The translations under genes were made by a program, and so were the position numbers. Shown one piece after another: positions 17,997-26,963 of a DNA stretch of 64,000 nucleotides (position 1 is its first letter; each line of letters starts with the position of its first letter). This stretch comes from CALEUX01 sp964608615 (lineage in GTDB: Bacteria > Bacteroidota > Bacteroidia > Bacteroidales > Marinilabiliaceae), in assembly GCA_964608615.1 (NCBI GenBank), contig CAZSQG010000005.1, forward strand, positions 1 to 64,000. Direction: 5' to 3'. The notes below the pieces were generated by a model. The model was not told the DNA's origin, did no database searches, and saw only the letters and a list, made by a program, of their open reading frames with translations.

Positions 17997-19070
17997 TTAG
18001 TGATTTGATTCGTTTACTGCCATACCTATAAACAGGGACGTTAGTAAAGTGAAAATATATGCTTGTAATAATCCAACTAAAAACTCAAGTGAAAACATAA
18101 TAAGTGATAACAAAATAGTTATCGAAGCCGCATAAATTGATTGCAATACAAATATAATGGCTGTTAAACTTAAAAGAATAATGTGACCAGCAGTAATATT
18201 CGCGAACAAACGTAGCATTAAAGCAAACGGCTTGGTAATAATACCAATTATTTCAACCGGAATTAAAAATATCTTAACATAACCAGGTATTCCCGGAGCA
18301 ATCAAAATTTCTTTCCAATAATGCCCGTTGGCAAAAATATTTATAGCTAAAAATGAGATTACGGCTAAAGTAAAAGTAAAAGCAATATTACCTGATAGGT
18401 TAGCTCCTCCCGGAAAAAAGGGAATTAACCCTAATAAATTATTTACCCAAATAAAAAAGAATAAGGTCAATAAATATGGTGTAAACAAATCGGCTTTGCG
18501 GCCATGGATTTGAGCTCTTATAATATCATCACGAACGTATAAAATAATTGGCTCAATAATCGATTGAATTCCTTTTGGAGGAGCCAGACCTCCTTTTTTT
18601 GAATAGCATTTGGCTGTTACTCCAAATATAAGGATCAATATAAAAACACTAAGAAACATGCTGCCAACATTCCTTGTAATTGATAAATCAAGAGGAGATA
18701 CGTTTAATACTTCCCCATTTTCACTCATCTGAATAGTTCCCTGGGCATCTGTAAGATAAATATGATCATTATGCAGAGTAACGTAATCAGTCCCTAATTG
18801 AATTACATTTTTTTCGTTACTGAATTTATATGATAAAAATGACCAAAACTTCCCATTGTGCCATAGAATAATCGGAAGAGGAAGCTTTAAGTGAATCTCC
18901 TTTCCCGAAAAAGTTTCAAATGAAATTATATGCCATTCATGAGAATCCGCGATGTGATGAAGGATCATTTCGGTGGCATCAAATTCTTTTTTTTCCGCTT
19001 CTCCCACTTGAGAACCATTACTTTGAATTAACCCGGCGAATAAGAATAAGAAAATAAAAACAACTCTCAT
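17997..19070 (-). CDS. atpB: ATP synthase F0 subunit a
   Basis: A 357-aa membrane subunit that forms the ion half-channels against the c-ring. The first ~130 residues are an extension typical of Bacteroidota: a signal-peptide-like start (VVFIFLFLFAGLIQSNG), then a soluble domain. The membrane part follows. Helix 5 carries the essential arginine in KPFALMLRLFANITAGHII, and NNLLGLIPFFPGG and the C-terminal LLQAYIFTLLTSLFIGMAV are family hallmarks. It is first of the contiguous atpBEFHAG set. Two small membrane ORFs and bactofilin lie upstream, partly lost in the assembly gap. Confidence 0.95.
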   Translation of the reverse strand: MRVVFIFLFLFAGLIQSNGSQVGEAEKKEFDATEMILHHIADSHEWHIISFETFSGKEIHLKLPLPIILWHNGKFWSFLSYKFSNEKNVIQLGTDYVTLHNDHIYLTDAQGTIQMSENGEVLNVSPLDLSITRNVGSMFLSVFILILIFGVTAKCYSKKGGLAPPKGIQSIIEPIILYVRDDIIRAQIHGRKADLFTPYLLTLFFFIWVNNLLGLIPFFPGGANLSGNIAFTFTLAVISFLAINIFANGHYWKEILIAPGIPGYVKIFLIPVEIIGIITKPFALMLRLFANITAGHIILLSLTAIIFVLQSIYAASITILLSLIMFSLEFLVGLLQAYIFTLLTSLFIGMAVNESNH

Positions 19071-19135
19071 TTCTAAGGTAGTTTAAGTCCTTAAATTAAT
19101 AAAAAAAAAAGCACTAGTACAATTAAGATGAACAA

Positions 19136-19259
19136 TTAATTACTATTATCTTGAATCCATCTTAGTTTCCAGCGTGTATCCATAAAAGAACAAATCAGAT
19201 ATCCAACCATAGCAATAATTACCATCATACGGTGATTACTGTCCTGAGGTTTGAGAAAA
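19136..19259 (-). CDS. C-terminal fragment of a small membrane protein, cut by the assembly gap
   Basis: The frame is open from the edge of the N run to a stop codon at 19136-19138, giving 40 residues. They contain one hydrophobic stretch (MMVIIAMVGYLICSFM) and a basic-aromatic tail (DTRWKLRWIQDN). It lies 65 bp upstream of atpB on the same strand, where many bacteria encode a small AtpI/AtpZ-type assembly factor. The visible residues do not let me assign a family. The N-terminus is missing because of the 10-N gap at 19260-19269. Confidence 0.45.
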
Positions 19260-19269
19260 NNNNNNNNNN
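19260..19269. other. Assembly gap (10 N)
   Basis: Ten Ns join two contigs. A round number like this normally marks a scaffold join, so the true length is unknown and sequence may be missing. The gap cuts a small membrane-protein ORF upstream of atpB. A multicopy-type repeat begins about 60 bp to the right and is the likely reason the assembly broke here. Confidence 0.95.
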
Positions 19270-19319
19270 AAAAATACGAACAAAGAGACGGGCTTTTTGT
19301 TCATGAACAATATCACATT

Positions 19320-19694
19320 TCACTTCTCAAATGTCATGTTGAGCAAGGTCTGAAAGACCGCGCCGAAACATCTCACAAAAATTCTAAAATTCATTGCAAA
19401 CCCAAAATCAATATAGTAGAATAAAAGTAATAAAAAAAGTAGTAGGTTGAGAAAAGAAAACACAGCAAAAACTAATCCGGGAAGAGCTAAATGATTTTTA
19501 ATCCAATACCTTAATATGAGAGTATTTAAAAAAAAAAGAGAGAATAAAATTGCACAATATATTGACCAAATTAGAATGATGGGTATTTTAAAAATAAAAA
19601 AACAACCAAAAAAAATGCTCCAAAACACTGCAATAAGTAAAAACTCCCGTAATATTAACTTCATCATAGGATGAGATCTTAATTTGATTCTCAA
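19320..19694 (-). CDS. Small polytopic membrane protein upstream of atpB, C-terminus encoded by a repeat
   Basis: A 124-aa protein with four hydrophobic helices (roughly 15-32, 34-58, 70-95 and a shorter one) and a basic N-terminus. Its place between bactofilin and atpB fits the small AtpI-like / DUF6168-like membrane proteins often found ahead of Bacteroidota ATP synthase genes; this is inferred from position and hydropathy, not from a motif. A start at residue 10 or 11 (MMKLIL) is equally possible. The last ~20 residues (VRCFGAVFQTLLNMTFEK) are translated from the dispersed repeat at 19332-19376. The natural C-terminus has probably been replaced by this repeat sequence. Confidence 0.55.
   Translation of the reverse strand: MRIKLRSHPMMKLILREFLLIAVFWSIFFGCFFIFKIPIILIWSIYCAILFSLFFLNTLILRYWIKNHLALPGLVFAVFSFLNLLLFLLLLFYYIDFGFAMNFRIFVRCFGAVFQTLLNMTFEK
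19332..19376. repeat. Dispersed Bacteroidota-type repeat (GTCATGTTGAGC ... CGAAACATCTC)
   Basis: The 45 bp start with TGTCATGTTGAGCAAGG and end with CGCCGAAACATCTCAC. The two end blocks match a repeat pattern I know from intergenic regions of many Bacteroidota. Here it overlaps the end of a membrane-protein ORF and adjoins the assembly gap. It is related in type, but not identical, to the element at 26-86. Confidence 0.6.
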
Positions 19695-19784
19695 ATTTTA
19701 CCCAAATCAAAAAAAAAGATTCGAAATCGTCAAAAAAACTACGCCAATAAATTGGCGCAGATTTCTATAACCTTAAATTCCTAA

Positions 19785-20162
19785 TTACTTTTTCTCTGAT
19801 TGAGGAGGCGTTGCGGAAGCAGAACTATTTCCCATACTACAGGTTCCTGAAAAAACAGCTCCAGGTTCAATTGATAATTTACCTGATTTTATGTCTCCAT
19901 TAACTTTAGAGCTGGATTTTAAAGACAGTAATTCATTAACATTAACTTTACCATTTAAAGTTCCAGCTATTTCAGCATTGCTACAAACAACTTCTCCTTT
20001 AACAAAACCGTTAGCGCCAACCACAACCTTGCCCTTTGAGTTAACATTTCCTTCAATAATACCATCAATGCGGATATCCCCATTGGTTTCAATGTTTCCC
20101 AAAATTTTTGTTCCTGGGCCAATCATATTTGGAAGTTTACTTTCCGGCTCAACATTTTTCAT
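19785..20162 (-). CDS. Bactofilin (polymer-forming cytoskeletal protein)
   Basis: A 125-aa protein with the bactofilin beta-helix (DUF583/PF04519) at about residues 15-105. It shows regular short strands with Gly turns (GTKILGNIETNGDIRIDGII, then GKVVVGANGFVKGEV). Flanking tails are short and polar, with a Ser/Pro/Gln-rich end. Bactofilins polymerise without nucleotide into membrane-associated filaments that help shape the cell or position envelope machinery. It is the first gene of the cluster leading into atpB, an arrangement I associate with Bacteroidota. The link to ATP synthase may be only transcriptional. Confidence 0.9.
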   Translation of the reverse strand: MKNVEPESKLPNMIGPGTKILGNIETNGDIRIDGIIEGNVNSKGKVVVGANGFVKGEVVCSNAEIAGTLNGKVNVNELLSLKSSSKVNGDIKSGKLSIEPGAVFSGTCSMGNSSASATPPQSEKK

Positions 20163-20300
20163 ATTACCTTATATTATGGAATTAATAATTTGACCTGTCA
20201 TTAATTATTAAAATTCAAGGAAAGGGATTATTGCTCTTTAATTGGCTAAAATAATAAACAGTTTTATATTTCTTCGTTTGAAAACGAAAAAATAGTGATT

Positions 20301-21875
20301 TCATTGCTCTATTAAATGTAATTCCATTATCTCCCGAAGTTTCTCAAGTTGTTTTTCTTTGTTGATCTGCCTCATTTCTCTGGCTGTATTGGTATGATAA
20401 CGGTGTCGTGAGAAAAAATCAAATTGTTTCTTTGTCCATTCGTAAGGCGACATTTTTCCATTATACTCCATCAATTCCTTATACAAATTCTCTGAAAGGT
20501 TAATAAAGTCGAATCTTCCAAGATAGTCTAAGTCGGCATCTTTTAAAATTGCCTGAAGTTTATTCGTTGGCTTGGCTTTGGGTCGGGTAACCTCAATAAG
20601 ATGAACAACCTGATTTATTTGTGTTGCATTATAATGAAAAAGGGTCAATACTTCTTTCGCCAATTCAATACTTTTTGTTTCATGATCGTCATAAGAAATC
20701 AAAAAACCAGTATCATGCATCAGCGCAGCTGTTTTCAACAGTAGTAATTCCTCCTCCGTAACGCCCTCTCCTCTGCCAATAATCTCAACCTGTGTAACCA
20801 CGTCAAGCGTATGCTTATAATTGTGATAATAAATTTTCTTTGGCAAATCATTGTTCAACCGCTCCAGAACAGCCTCTTCCAAATCGTTGAAACGTATTTG
20901 CTGCAAACGTATGCCAAACAGCGCATTTGGCTCCTTCCCTAATCCGTCTTCAGATAAATCAGGCATAATTCCACGAATAAAATACATATCAATTTCCCCC
21001 TTATATTTTATTGGCATCTTCCCTCTATATTCGCAAACAAAGAAATCTTTAACCAGCTCATAAGTGGTACCTGTAATATTAATTTCTCCTGCCACTCCTG
21101 ATGATTCCATACGGCTGGCAATGTTAACAGTATCACCCCAAATATCCGGATTTGCTTTATTACGCCCAACTCTTCCCGATATAACAGGACCCGTATGAAT
21201 ACCTATTCGTAATTCCCAAAAATCTTCATGCTCTTGCTTTTGCTCTTCCTGGAGCTTGAGCATATATTTTTGTATTTCCATAGCTACCTGCACAACTTCA
21301 ACGGCATTGGTGCTGTTTTTTTCAGGAATTCCTCCGGCAGCCATATATGCATCTCCAATGGTTTTAATCTTTTCTATCCTATACTTCTCGACCAACATGT
21401 CAAACTGAAGAAAAAAACGATCCAATTCATCAATTAGCCGTTCAGGATTCAGATGCTCAACAATTTTTGTAAAACCCTGTATATCTGCAAATAATACCGT
21501 AACACTATTATATTTACGCGAAGCTATTTTTGGAGCACCTTCAATTGAATGTGTAATTGATTCAGAATCAAAACCCGTTCTGATGCGTATCGCCCTTTCT
21601 TTTATTTTCATGGCCTGATCCAAGCGCTCATTAACTTCTTTTTCCACTCTTCGATAAAATTGACGACGAATAAAAAATAAAGTAGAAAAGTAGACTATAA
21701 TAAAAGCCAGAAAAAATAAAAGAAAAGCGCTGTATGAAAAAATAACTGATAATAAACCTATGTTGCAATATTCAATTGAGGGAATAAAAAAGAACGTACT
21801 AATTATACCCTTCATAAATAAAAGCAACCCCATTACTAAACCTTGCTCAATTATTACTACTCCATCCATTCTCAT
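20301..21875 (-). CDS. Membrane-anchored adenylate cyclase fused to an HD domain
   Basis: A 524-aa protein. One or two membrane segments (about 12-32 and 42-68) are followed by a helical linker, a class III cyclase domain (about 122-300) and an HD-type domain (about 345-480). The cyclase has both metal aspartates (Asp131 in LFADIQGF, Asp175 in KTIGDAYM) and the transition-state pair Asn251/Arg255. The purine-selecting pair is Lys171 and Asp244 (in NPDIWGDTVN), the adenine-specific combination, so the likely product is cAMP. The HD part shows HNYKH (351-355), the HD doublet His387-Asp388 and a later Asp446, enough for metal binding and perhaps a phosphodiesterase. The gene is monocistronic. 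Whether HD hydrolyses cAMP or another nucleotide is unknown. Confidence 0.82.
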   Translation of the reverse strand: MRMDGVVIIEQGLVMGLLLFMKGIISTFFFIPSIEYCNIGLLSVIFSYSAFLLFFLAFIIVYFSTLFFIRRQFYRRVEKEVNERLDQAMKIKERAIRIRTGFDSESITHSIEGAPKIASRKYNSVTVLFADIQGFTKIVEHLNPERLIDELDRFFLQFDMLVEKYRIEKIKTIGDAYMAAGGIPEKNSTNAVEVVQVAMEIQKYMLKLQEEQKQEHEDFWELRIGIHTGPVISGRVGRNKANPDIWGDTVNIASRMESSGVAGEINITGTTYELVKDFFVCEYRGKMPIKYKGEIDMYFIRGIMPDLSEDGLGKEPNALFGIRLQQIRFNDLEEAVLERLNNDLPKKIYYHNYKHTLDVVTQVEIIGRGEGVTEEELLLLKTAALMHDTGFLISYDDHETKSIELAKEVLTLFHYNATQINQVVHLIEVTRPKAKPTNKLQAILKDADLDYLGRFDFINLSENLYKELMEYNGKMSPYEWTKKQFDFFSRHRYHTNTAREMRQINKEKQLEKLREIMELHLIEQ

Positions 21876-22452
21876 TCACTTAATAATAGCTATAAAAATA
21901 TCATTCTGAGCTAATTTAATATTTATACCAAAGATATTCAGAAATTTTTGACCAACCAGGAAAAACTATTCATAACTGTTACATACAGGTTAATTAATCT
22001 TTGCCTTATAGTATCATAAACCCTTAAAACAAACTATTTTCTTTAAAATTGATATTCATTGAAAATTGGTTCCAAATCATCTATCTTCTAAAAACCGCAG
22101 ATACTATTATGATTGACTAATGGTCAGTATTTTACTTAAAAAAACCTGACATGAAGATTTATGGTATCTTACTAATAATCTGTATGTCCACATAAACAAA
22201 AGATCATCTAGCCAAAAATAAAACAATTACTCATCAGGTAACTTTCAATTGTAATAAACGCGATATTAGACAAAACTATAACTTAGATTTTTTATTATAT
22301 CATTTCAGATTAAAATCAATGAAAAATGAAAAAAAATAAAACAATCCTATAACAATGAATATCAATCGGTTTTAAATTTTTAAAGAAACAACAATTTGTA
22401 ATAATGCAGAAAAGAAATAAAAAACACACTTTCAATTGCTTTTTTTTTAACA
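21876..22452. other. Gene-free region between divergent genes
   Basis: About 580 bp of very AT-rich DNA separate the divergently transcribed cyclase and stress-protein genes. I see no ORF with coding character, RNA gene or notable inverted repeat. A small promoter-like pair occurs at its right end (listed separately). The promoter of the cyclase gene should also lie here, but I could not locate a good TAnnTTTG match. Confidence 0.5.
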
Positions 22453-22487
22453 TTTGTATGTAAGTAATATCAAAAGTACTATATTTA
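22453..22487 (+). promoter_or_regulatory. Weak putative promoter of the universal stress protein gene
   Basis: TTTG at 22453-22456 and TATATTTA at 22480-22487 (one mismatch to TAnnTTTG) are 23 bp apart, at the long end of the usual spacing. They would start transcription about 25 nt before the ATG at 22520. Confidence 0.35.
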
Positions 22488-22519
22488 TTCGTTGAAATAA
22501 ACCCAGAATTCATTACTAT

Positions 22520-23353
22520 ATGGAAACCTTGAATCACAGCATTCTGGTACCTTATGATTTTACAGAAAAAGCAATGTTTGCTGTAGCTCATGCTGTCAGC
22601 CTTTCTAAGGTACTCGATACAAACATCACCCTTCTGCATATTGTGAAAAAAGAAGCAGAAATAAAGGAGATGGAGCAACAAATGAAGGAAGAAGTCCAGA
22701 AGATAAATGAGATTTACAATGTTCTTCCAAATTCAATTATTCGTGAAGGTACCATATTTCGTACCGTAACCCAGGTTGCACATGAGTATGATTGTGTTCT
22801 CGTAGTTATGGTAACACATGGAATGAAGGGGCTTCAAAAACTTACCGGTAGTTGGGCTCTTAAAGTTATTGTTGGTTCTAAAGTTCCATTCCTGGTAGTT
22901 CAGGAACCTCCACGAACTGTTGATGTGAAAAAAATCGTTTTCCCGGTAGACTTTAAATCCGAAAACAAAGAGAAGCTTAAGTGGGCACAGTTTTTAACCA
23001 AACATTTTGCTTCTAAAATTCTTCTATTTTCCGCTACAACTAAAGAAGGAGTGGTTGATCCAAGAACAAAAGCCAATCTGGTCTTTTGTAAATCTTTTCT
23101 TGAAGAAAGGAGAATAGAATACGAGTTGGTACTGTCAAAAAACACAGCTTCTTTCAGTCAGGAAATCATTGATTTTGCTAAATCACGCGATGCCGATATT
23201 ATTATTATTATGACTACACGTGATATTGCTTTTCATGATTACGTACTTGGTGCACAGGAGCAGTATTTAATAGCAAATGAAGCCAAAATCCCCGTAATGG
23301 TTATAAACCCAAGAACGGATCTTATGAAATACGGTTATGGAAACTTTGGTTGA
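22520..23353 (+). CDS. Tandem-domain universal stress protein
   Basis: A 277-aa cytoplasmic protein with two UspA-type domains, about 5-133 and 138-272. The first starts HSILVPYDFTEKAMFAVAHA and ends in VPFLVVQEPP. The second starts KKIVFPVDFKSENKEKLKWA and ends in IPVMVINPRT. These are the usual first and last strands of the fold. Such tandem proteins bind nucleotides and help cells survive stress or growth arrest, but their specific role varies. The gene is monocistronic, with its own terminator just downstream. The G-2x-G-9x-G(S/T) ATP motif is not cleanly present, so nucleotide binding is uncertain. Confidence 0.88.
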   Translation: METLNHSILVPYDFTEKAMFAVAHAVSLSKVLDTNITLLHIVKKEAEIKEMEQQMKEEVQKINEIYNVLPNSIIREGTIFRTVTQVAHEYDCVLVVMVTHGMKGLQKLTGSWALKVIVGSKVPFLVVQEPPRTVDVKKIVFPVDFKSENKEKLKWAQFLTKHFASKILLFSATTKEGVVDPRTKANLVFCKSFLEERRIEYELVLSKNTASFSQEIIDFAKSRDADIIIIMTTRDIAFHDYVLGAQEQYLIANEAKIPVMVINPRTDLMKYGYGNFG

Positions 23354-23371
23354 TTTTATCTAAAAATTTTG

Positions 23372-23417
23372 AAAAACTCCCTTATACTATTTTATTGTAT
23401 TTAGGGAGTTTTTTTTT
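23372..23417 (+). terminator. Rho-independent terminator after the universal stress gene
   Basis: AAAAACTCCCT (23372-23382) pairs perfectly with AGGGAGTTTTT (23403-23413), and a run of Ts follows to 23417. It begins 19 bp after the stop codon of the stress-protein gene. Confidence 0.88.
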
Positions 23418-23752
23418 GAGCCGATCAGTAAAATTAACTTGTTGTAAAATCCACAGATTCTATCATACCTTGCTGATAGTCGGGGTTTGACAAAAATTAA
23501 AACATAATCAATAGTCAAACCGTCCTAAGGATTTAAGGCATATTTTTATAGTTGAAATATTGTATTGTTGATCATAACGATTTGTTATTGACAGATATCA
23601 GTTTTTTTGCATATTTAGCAACGTTAGCAAGACTGTTATTTCCCGATCAATAAGGATTATACCCACATCATAAATACCTAAATAACATGTTATTCCTTGA
23701 CAAAAAAATAGTTTACAAATAATTGAATTTTCCTTTTAACAAAGACATCTAT
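23418..23752. other. Gene-free region upstream of the ITPase gene
   Basis: About 335 bp of AT-rich sequence. I see no gene, hairpin or repeat in it, only T-runs followed by GC (near 23605) that vaguely resemble Bacteroidota promoters without a proper -7 box. Confidence 0.4.
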
Positions 23753-24334
23753 ATGGAGCTCATATTTGCCACTCATAATCAACATAAATTAAGTGAACTA
23801 CAACAAATATTGGAGAATCAAATCCATTTAGTGAGTTTGGACGACCTAAATCATTTTGATGAGATTGAAGAAACAGGTTTAACACTAATTGATAACGCCA
23901 TACTAAAAGCCCGTTATATCTACAACCAATACAAACTTGACACCTTTGCCGATGACACAGGCCTTGAAATAGAAGCTCTTAATGGTGCCCCGGGCGTATT
24001 GTCGGCCCGTTTTGCCGGTGCCGAAAATAATGCAATAAACAACATGAAAAAAGTGCTCGAACTAATGACGGGAGTTACAAACAGAAAGGCACAATTTAAA
24101 ACTGTTATTGCATTAATAATTAACAATCGTGAGTTTCTTTTTGAAGGGTTAGTGACTGGAAAAATACTTGAGTTTCCAATTGGCGACAAGGGTTTTGGCT
24201 ACGATCCAATTTTTCAACCTCAAGGATATTCTGTCTCCTTTGCTCAAATGGATGCCGAAACCAAAAATAAAATTAGTCATCGGGGTAAGGCTGTATTGCA
24301 ATTAGTAGATTTCTTAAAAAAACTTCCAATTTGA
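23753..24334 (+). CDS. rdgB: RdgB/HAM1-family non-canonical purine NTP pyrophosphatase (ITPase)
   Basis: A 193-aa housecleaning enzyme that hydrolyses dITP, ITP and XTP to monophosphates, keeping deaminated purines out of DNA and RNA. It opens with MELIFATHNQHKLSEL (the family's T/S-x-N-x-x-K motif). The catalytic segment FADDTGLEIEALNGAPGV and the C-terminal SHRGKAV follow. The frame is open ten codons further upstream to a TTG, but the family start corresponds to the ATG at 23753, so I use that. Regulation is not visible. Confidence 0.93.
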   Translation: MELIFATHNQHKLSELQQILENQIHLVSLDDLNHFDEIEETGLTLIDNAILKARYIYNQYKLDTFADDTGLEIEALNGAPGVLSARFAGAENNAINNMKKVLELMTGVTNRKAQFKTVIALIINNREFLFEGLVTGKILEFPIGDKGFGYDPIFQPQGYSVSFAQMDAETKNKISHRGKAVLQLVDFLKKLPI

Positions 24335-24454
24335 ACTTAAAGACTCAAAAAATAACTGCATGCTATTTTCTATATGTGAATATGTTTGAGGTTTTGTACC
24401 TTTACAGGTATTAAATATAATTTAAACACCCATGGTGTATAATTCAGATAATTA

Positions 24455-26923
24455 ATGAACAACTTGTTGTTTTATTTTTTTGTACTATATGTTATTTTCA
24501 AATTGCATGAAGTTAAAAGAGCCAGACACTTTTTGAAAACTTCTCTGCTTTTGGCTTTCATTTTACCATTTTTTGCTTATTCACAAAATGACAATTTGAA
24601 AATTGGTGATTGGAAACACCATTTTTCATTCAATGATTGCTTCTCCATTATTGAAACCCCAACCCAAATAATTGGTGCATCCAGTTTGGGCCTCAACATC
24701 TTCACAAATAATGATCAATCATTATCGTCATTAACAAAAATCAATGGCCTTTCGGACTATAACCTCTCTGCTATAGCTTATCTACCTGATAATAACACTA
24801 TTATTATAGGATACACAAATGGCAACATCGATTTGATAGAAAACGGATCTGTTTACAACATCAACGATTTGAAGATTAAACAGATGGACGGAAGCAAAAG
24901 AATCAATCATTTTTTGAATATAGATAATACAATTTACTGTAGTACTGATTTTGGGATTATCCTAATAAACACTGATAAAAAGGAAATTTCATCATCATGG
25001 TACATTGGTGAGGAGGCCTCTGGCTTACAGATTTTTCAACTTGTAACTGACGGAAACAGCCTTTACGCAGCTACCAATAAGGGCGTGAGAAAAACCTCCT
25101 TATTAGGTTCTAATCCGGAATTTTTCGAAAATTGGCAAACCATTTCTCCAACATCAAATCCCTACATCTCCATAGCATTATTCTCCGGACGCTTAATTGC
25201 TGCTTTAGGCCAAAAAGGACAGACCTGTTCGTTACAATCGTTTCAAGACAATATTGTAACAACCTTTGCCTCTGTATCTTATTTTTACAGCATGAATATT
25301 TCTGCTAGTGAACTTATTGTTACTTCGGGTAATGCCATACGTTTTTTTAACAGTTCACTACAACTTACCGAGCCTATAAGCTCGCCATACATTAATGAAA
25401 CAACGTTTTCGCCAGCCTTTAGAAACGGAATTCTTGACAAGAACAACAACCTCTGGGTTGCCGATAATTCAAAAGGCTTATTAAAGCGAGTTTCAAATAA
25501 CTATTTCACCCCCTATAACATGCAAGGCCCGGCCAGTAACCAGTGCAAACAATTACTTTTGGCCGGATCAAACCTCTGGATAGTAGCAGGGGGGTTAACA
25601 AGTTCATGGAATAACGCTGGTATTAAAGCATCATCATCGGTACTAACTTCCATGGGATGGCAGCATATAACATATGAAAACTCCCTACTTTTGGAAAACA
25701 TCATAGACCTCATAGGCGTTTCGGCCAACCCGTTAAACCCCAATCACATTTTCATAAATTCATGGGGGCAAGGGGTCTTTGAACTGGAAGAAGAGGAGGG
25801 AACTTTTTATGTAAAAAACAATTTTAATAAATCAGAAACAGGCCTTCAAAATATTGATTGGGCAGCACCTTCAGGCTATGTTAGAATTGGAGCAACTGCT
25901 TTTGATAAGAACAACACTCTCTTTATTACAAACTCTCAGGTCGATAATGGATTGGTTGCCTATTTCCCCGAAGATCAGTCCTTTTTTCGACTTAATTACC
26001 AGTCAATAAAGGCAACTCAGGGTTTGGGTACTATGCTGATGCCATCATCCGGAGATAAGTGGATGATTATTGGCCGGGGTACATCAAAAGGACTATTTAT
26101 TTGGAATGATAACGATACCCCAAAAAATCAATCAGACGACAAATACCGAAGCGCAATTCTTCCGGCCGATGAAACAGATACCCGAAACAAAGGTCAACTA
26201 TTACTTTGGGACGATAATGGAGAGGTTATCACAAATAATATTTTCTCAATCGCTGAAGACCACAATGGTTATATTTGGATTGGCACTGATGTTGGTATTG
26301 TTGTTCAGTATCAACCTCGTAAAATTCTCACTAAAGAAAAACCTATCTTTTCCAGAATTAAAATTTCCAGAAACGATGAATCGGGCCTGGCTGACTATCT
26401 TTTGGAAAATGAAACCGTTACATCAATAGTGGTTGATGCAGGTAATAGAAAATGGATTGGAACACAGGACGCCGGAGTATTCCTTGTTTCAGCCGATGGG
26501 ACTAGAACTGTTTCTTCATATAACACCACCAATAGTCCAATACCATCCAATTACATTACATCTATTGCTATAAACAATGAAACCGGTGAAGTTATTATTG
26601 CTACTGATAATGGCGTTATTGCCACCCGGGGCTCTGCTACAAAGGGAATGGATAAATTCAACAACATTTATGCTTTCCCAAATCCTGTTAAGCCTAATTT
26701 TTACGGAACTATAACTATTACAGGGTTGATGACAAAATCCAATGTTAAAATCACGGATGTTACCGGCAAGTTGGTATATGAAACAACCTCTGTTGGTGGT
26801 CAGGCTTTTTGGGATGGATGCAATTTCTGGGGCGAAAAAGTGAAGTCAGGCATATACCTTGTTTTTGTAGCTTCAGAAGACGCATCTGAATCAGAAGTAA
26901 CAAAAATTGCCATCATAAGATAA
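24455..26923 (+). CDS. porZ: PorZ-like type IX secretion system surface protein
   Basis: An 822-aa exported protein. After a hydrophobic segment ending FAYSQ (about 29-44), the mature part starts IGDWKHHFSFND, the opening typical of PorZ. About 650 residues of two consecutive beta-propellers follow (blades such as NLSAIAYLPDNNTIIIGYTNGN). A C-terminal immunoglobulin-like T9SS sorting domain follows (about 735-822: YAFPNPVKPNFYG to the end). PorZ sits on the cell surface, delivers anionic LPS to the sortase complex and is needed for T9SS cargo modification. The annotated ATG adds a second hydrophobic stretch (1-16); a downstream non-ATG start would give a more normal signal peptide. No other por genes are in view. 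Confidence 0.85.
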   Translation: MNNLLFYFFVLYVIFKLHEVKRARHFLKTSLLLAFILPFFAYSQNDNLKIGDWKHHFSFNDCFSIIETPTQIIGASSLGLNIFTNNDQSLSSLTKINGLSDYNLSAIAYLPDNNTIIIGYTNGNIDLIENGSVYNINDLKIKQMDGSKRINHFLNIDNTIYCSTDFGIILINTDKKEISSSWYIGEEASGLQIFQLVTDGNSLYAATNKGVRKTSLLGSNPEFFENWQTISPTSNPYISIALFSGRLIAALGQKGQTCSLQSFQDNIVTTFASVSYFYSMNISASELIVTSGNAIRFFNSSLQLTEPISSPYINETTFSPAFRNGILDKNNNLWVADNSKGLLKRVSNNYFTPYNMQGPASNQCKQLLLAGSNLWIVAGGLTSSWNNAGIKASSSVLTSMGWQHITYENSLLLENIIDLIGVSANPLNPNHIFINSWGQGVFELEEEEGTFYVKNNFNKSETGLQNIDWAAPSGYVRIGATAFDKNNTLFITNSQVDNGLVAYFPEDQSFFRLNYQSIKATQGLGTMLMPSSGDKWMIIGRGTSKGLFIWNDNDTPKNQSDDKYRSAILPADETDTRNKGQLLLWDDNGEVITNNIFSIAEDHNGYIWIGTDVGIVVQYQPRKILTKEKPIFSRIKISRNDESGLADYLLENETVTSIVVDAGNRKWIGTQDAGVFLVSADGTRTVSSYNTTNSPIPSNYITSIAINNETGEVIIATDNGVIATRGSATKGMDKFNNIYAFPNPVKPNFYGTITITGLMTKSNVKITDVTGKLVYETTSVGGQAFWDGCNFWGEKVKSGIYLVFVASEDASESEVTKIAIIR

Positions 26924-26963
26924 TAAACCCTAATTTTAACTTATTAGGTTAATTTTGAATAAA

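Noticed and set aside
22316..22681. 121-codon minus-strand ORF overlapping the start of the stress-protein gene
   Set aside because: The composition is dominated by Phe/Cys/Leu from AT-rich DNA, and it overlaps a confident gene.
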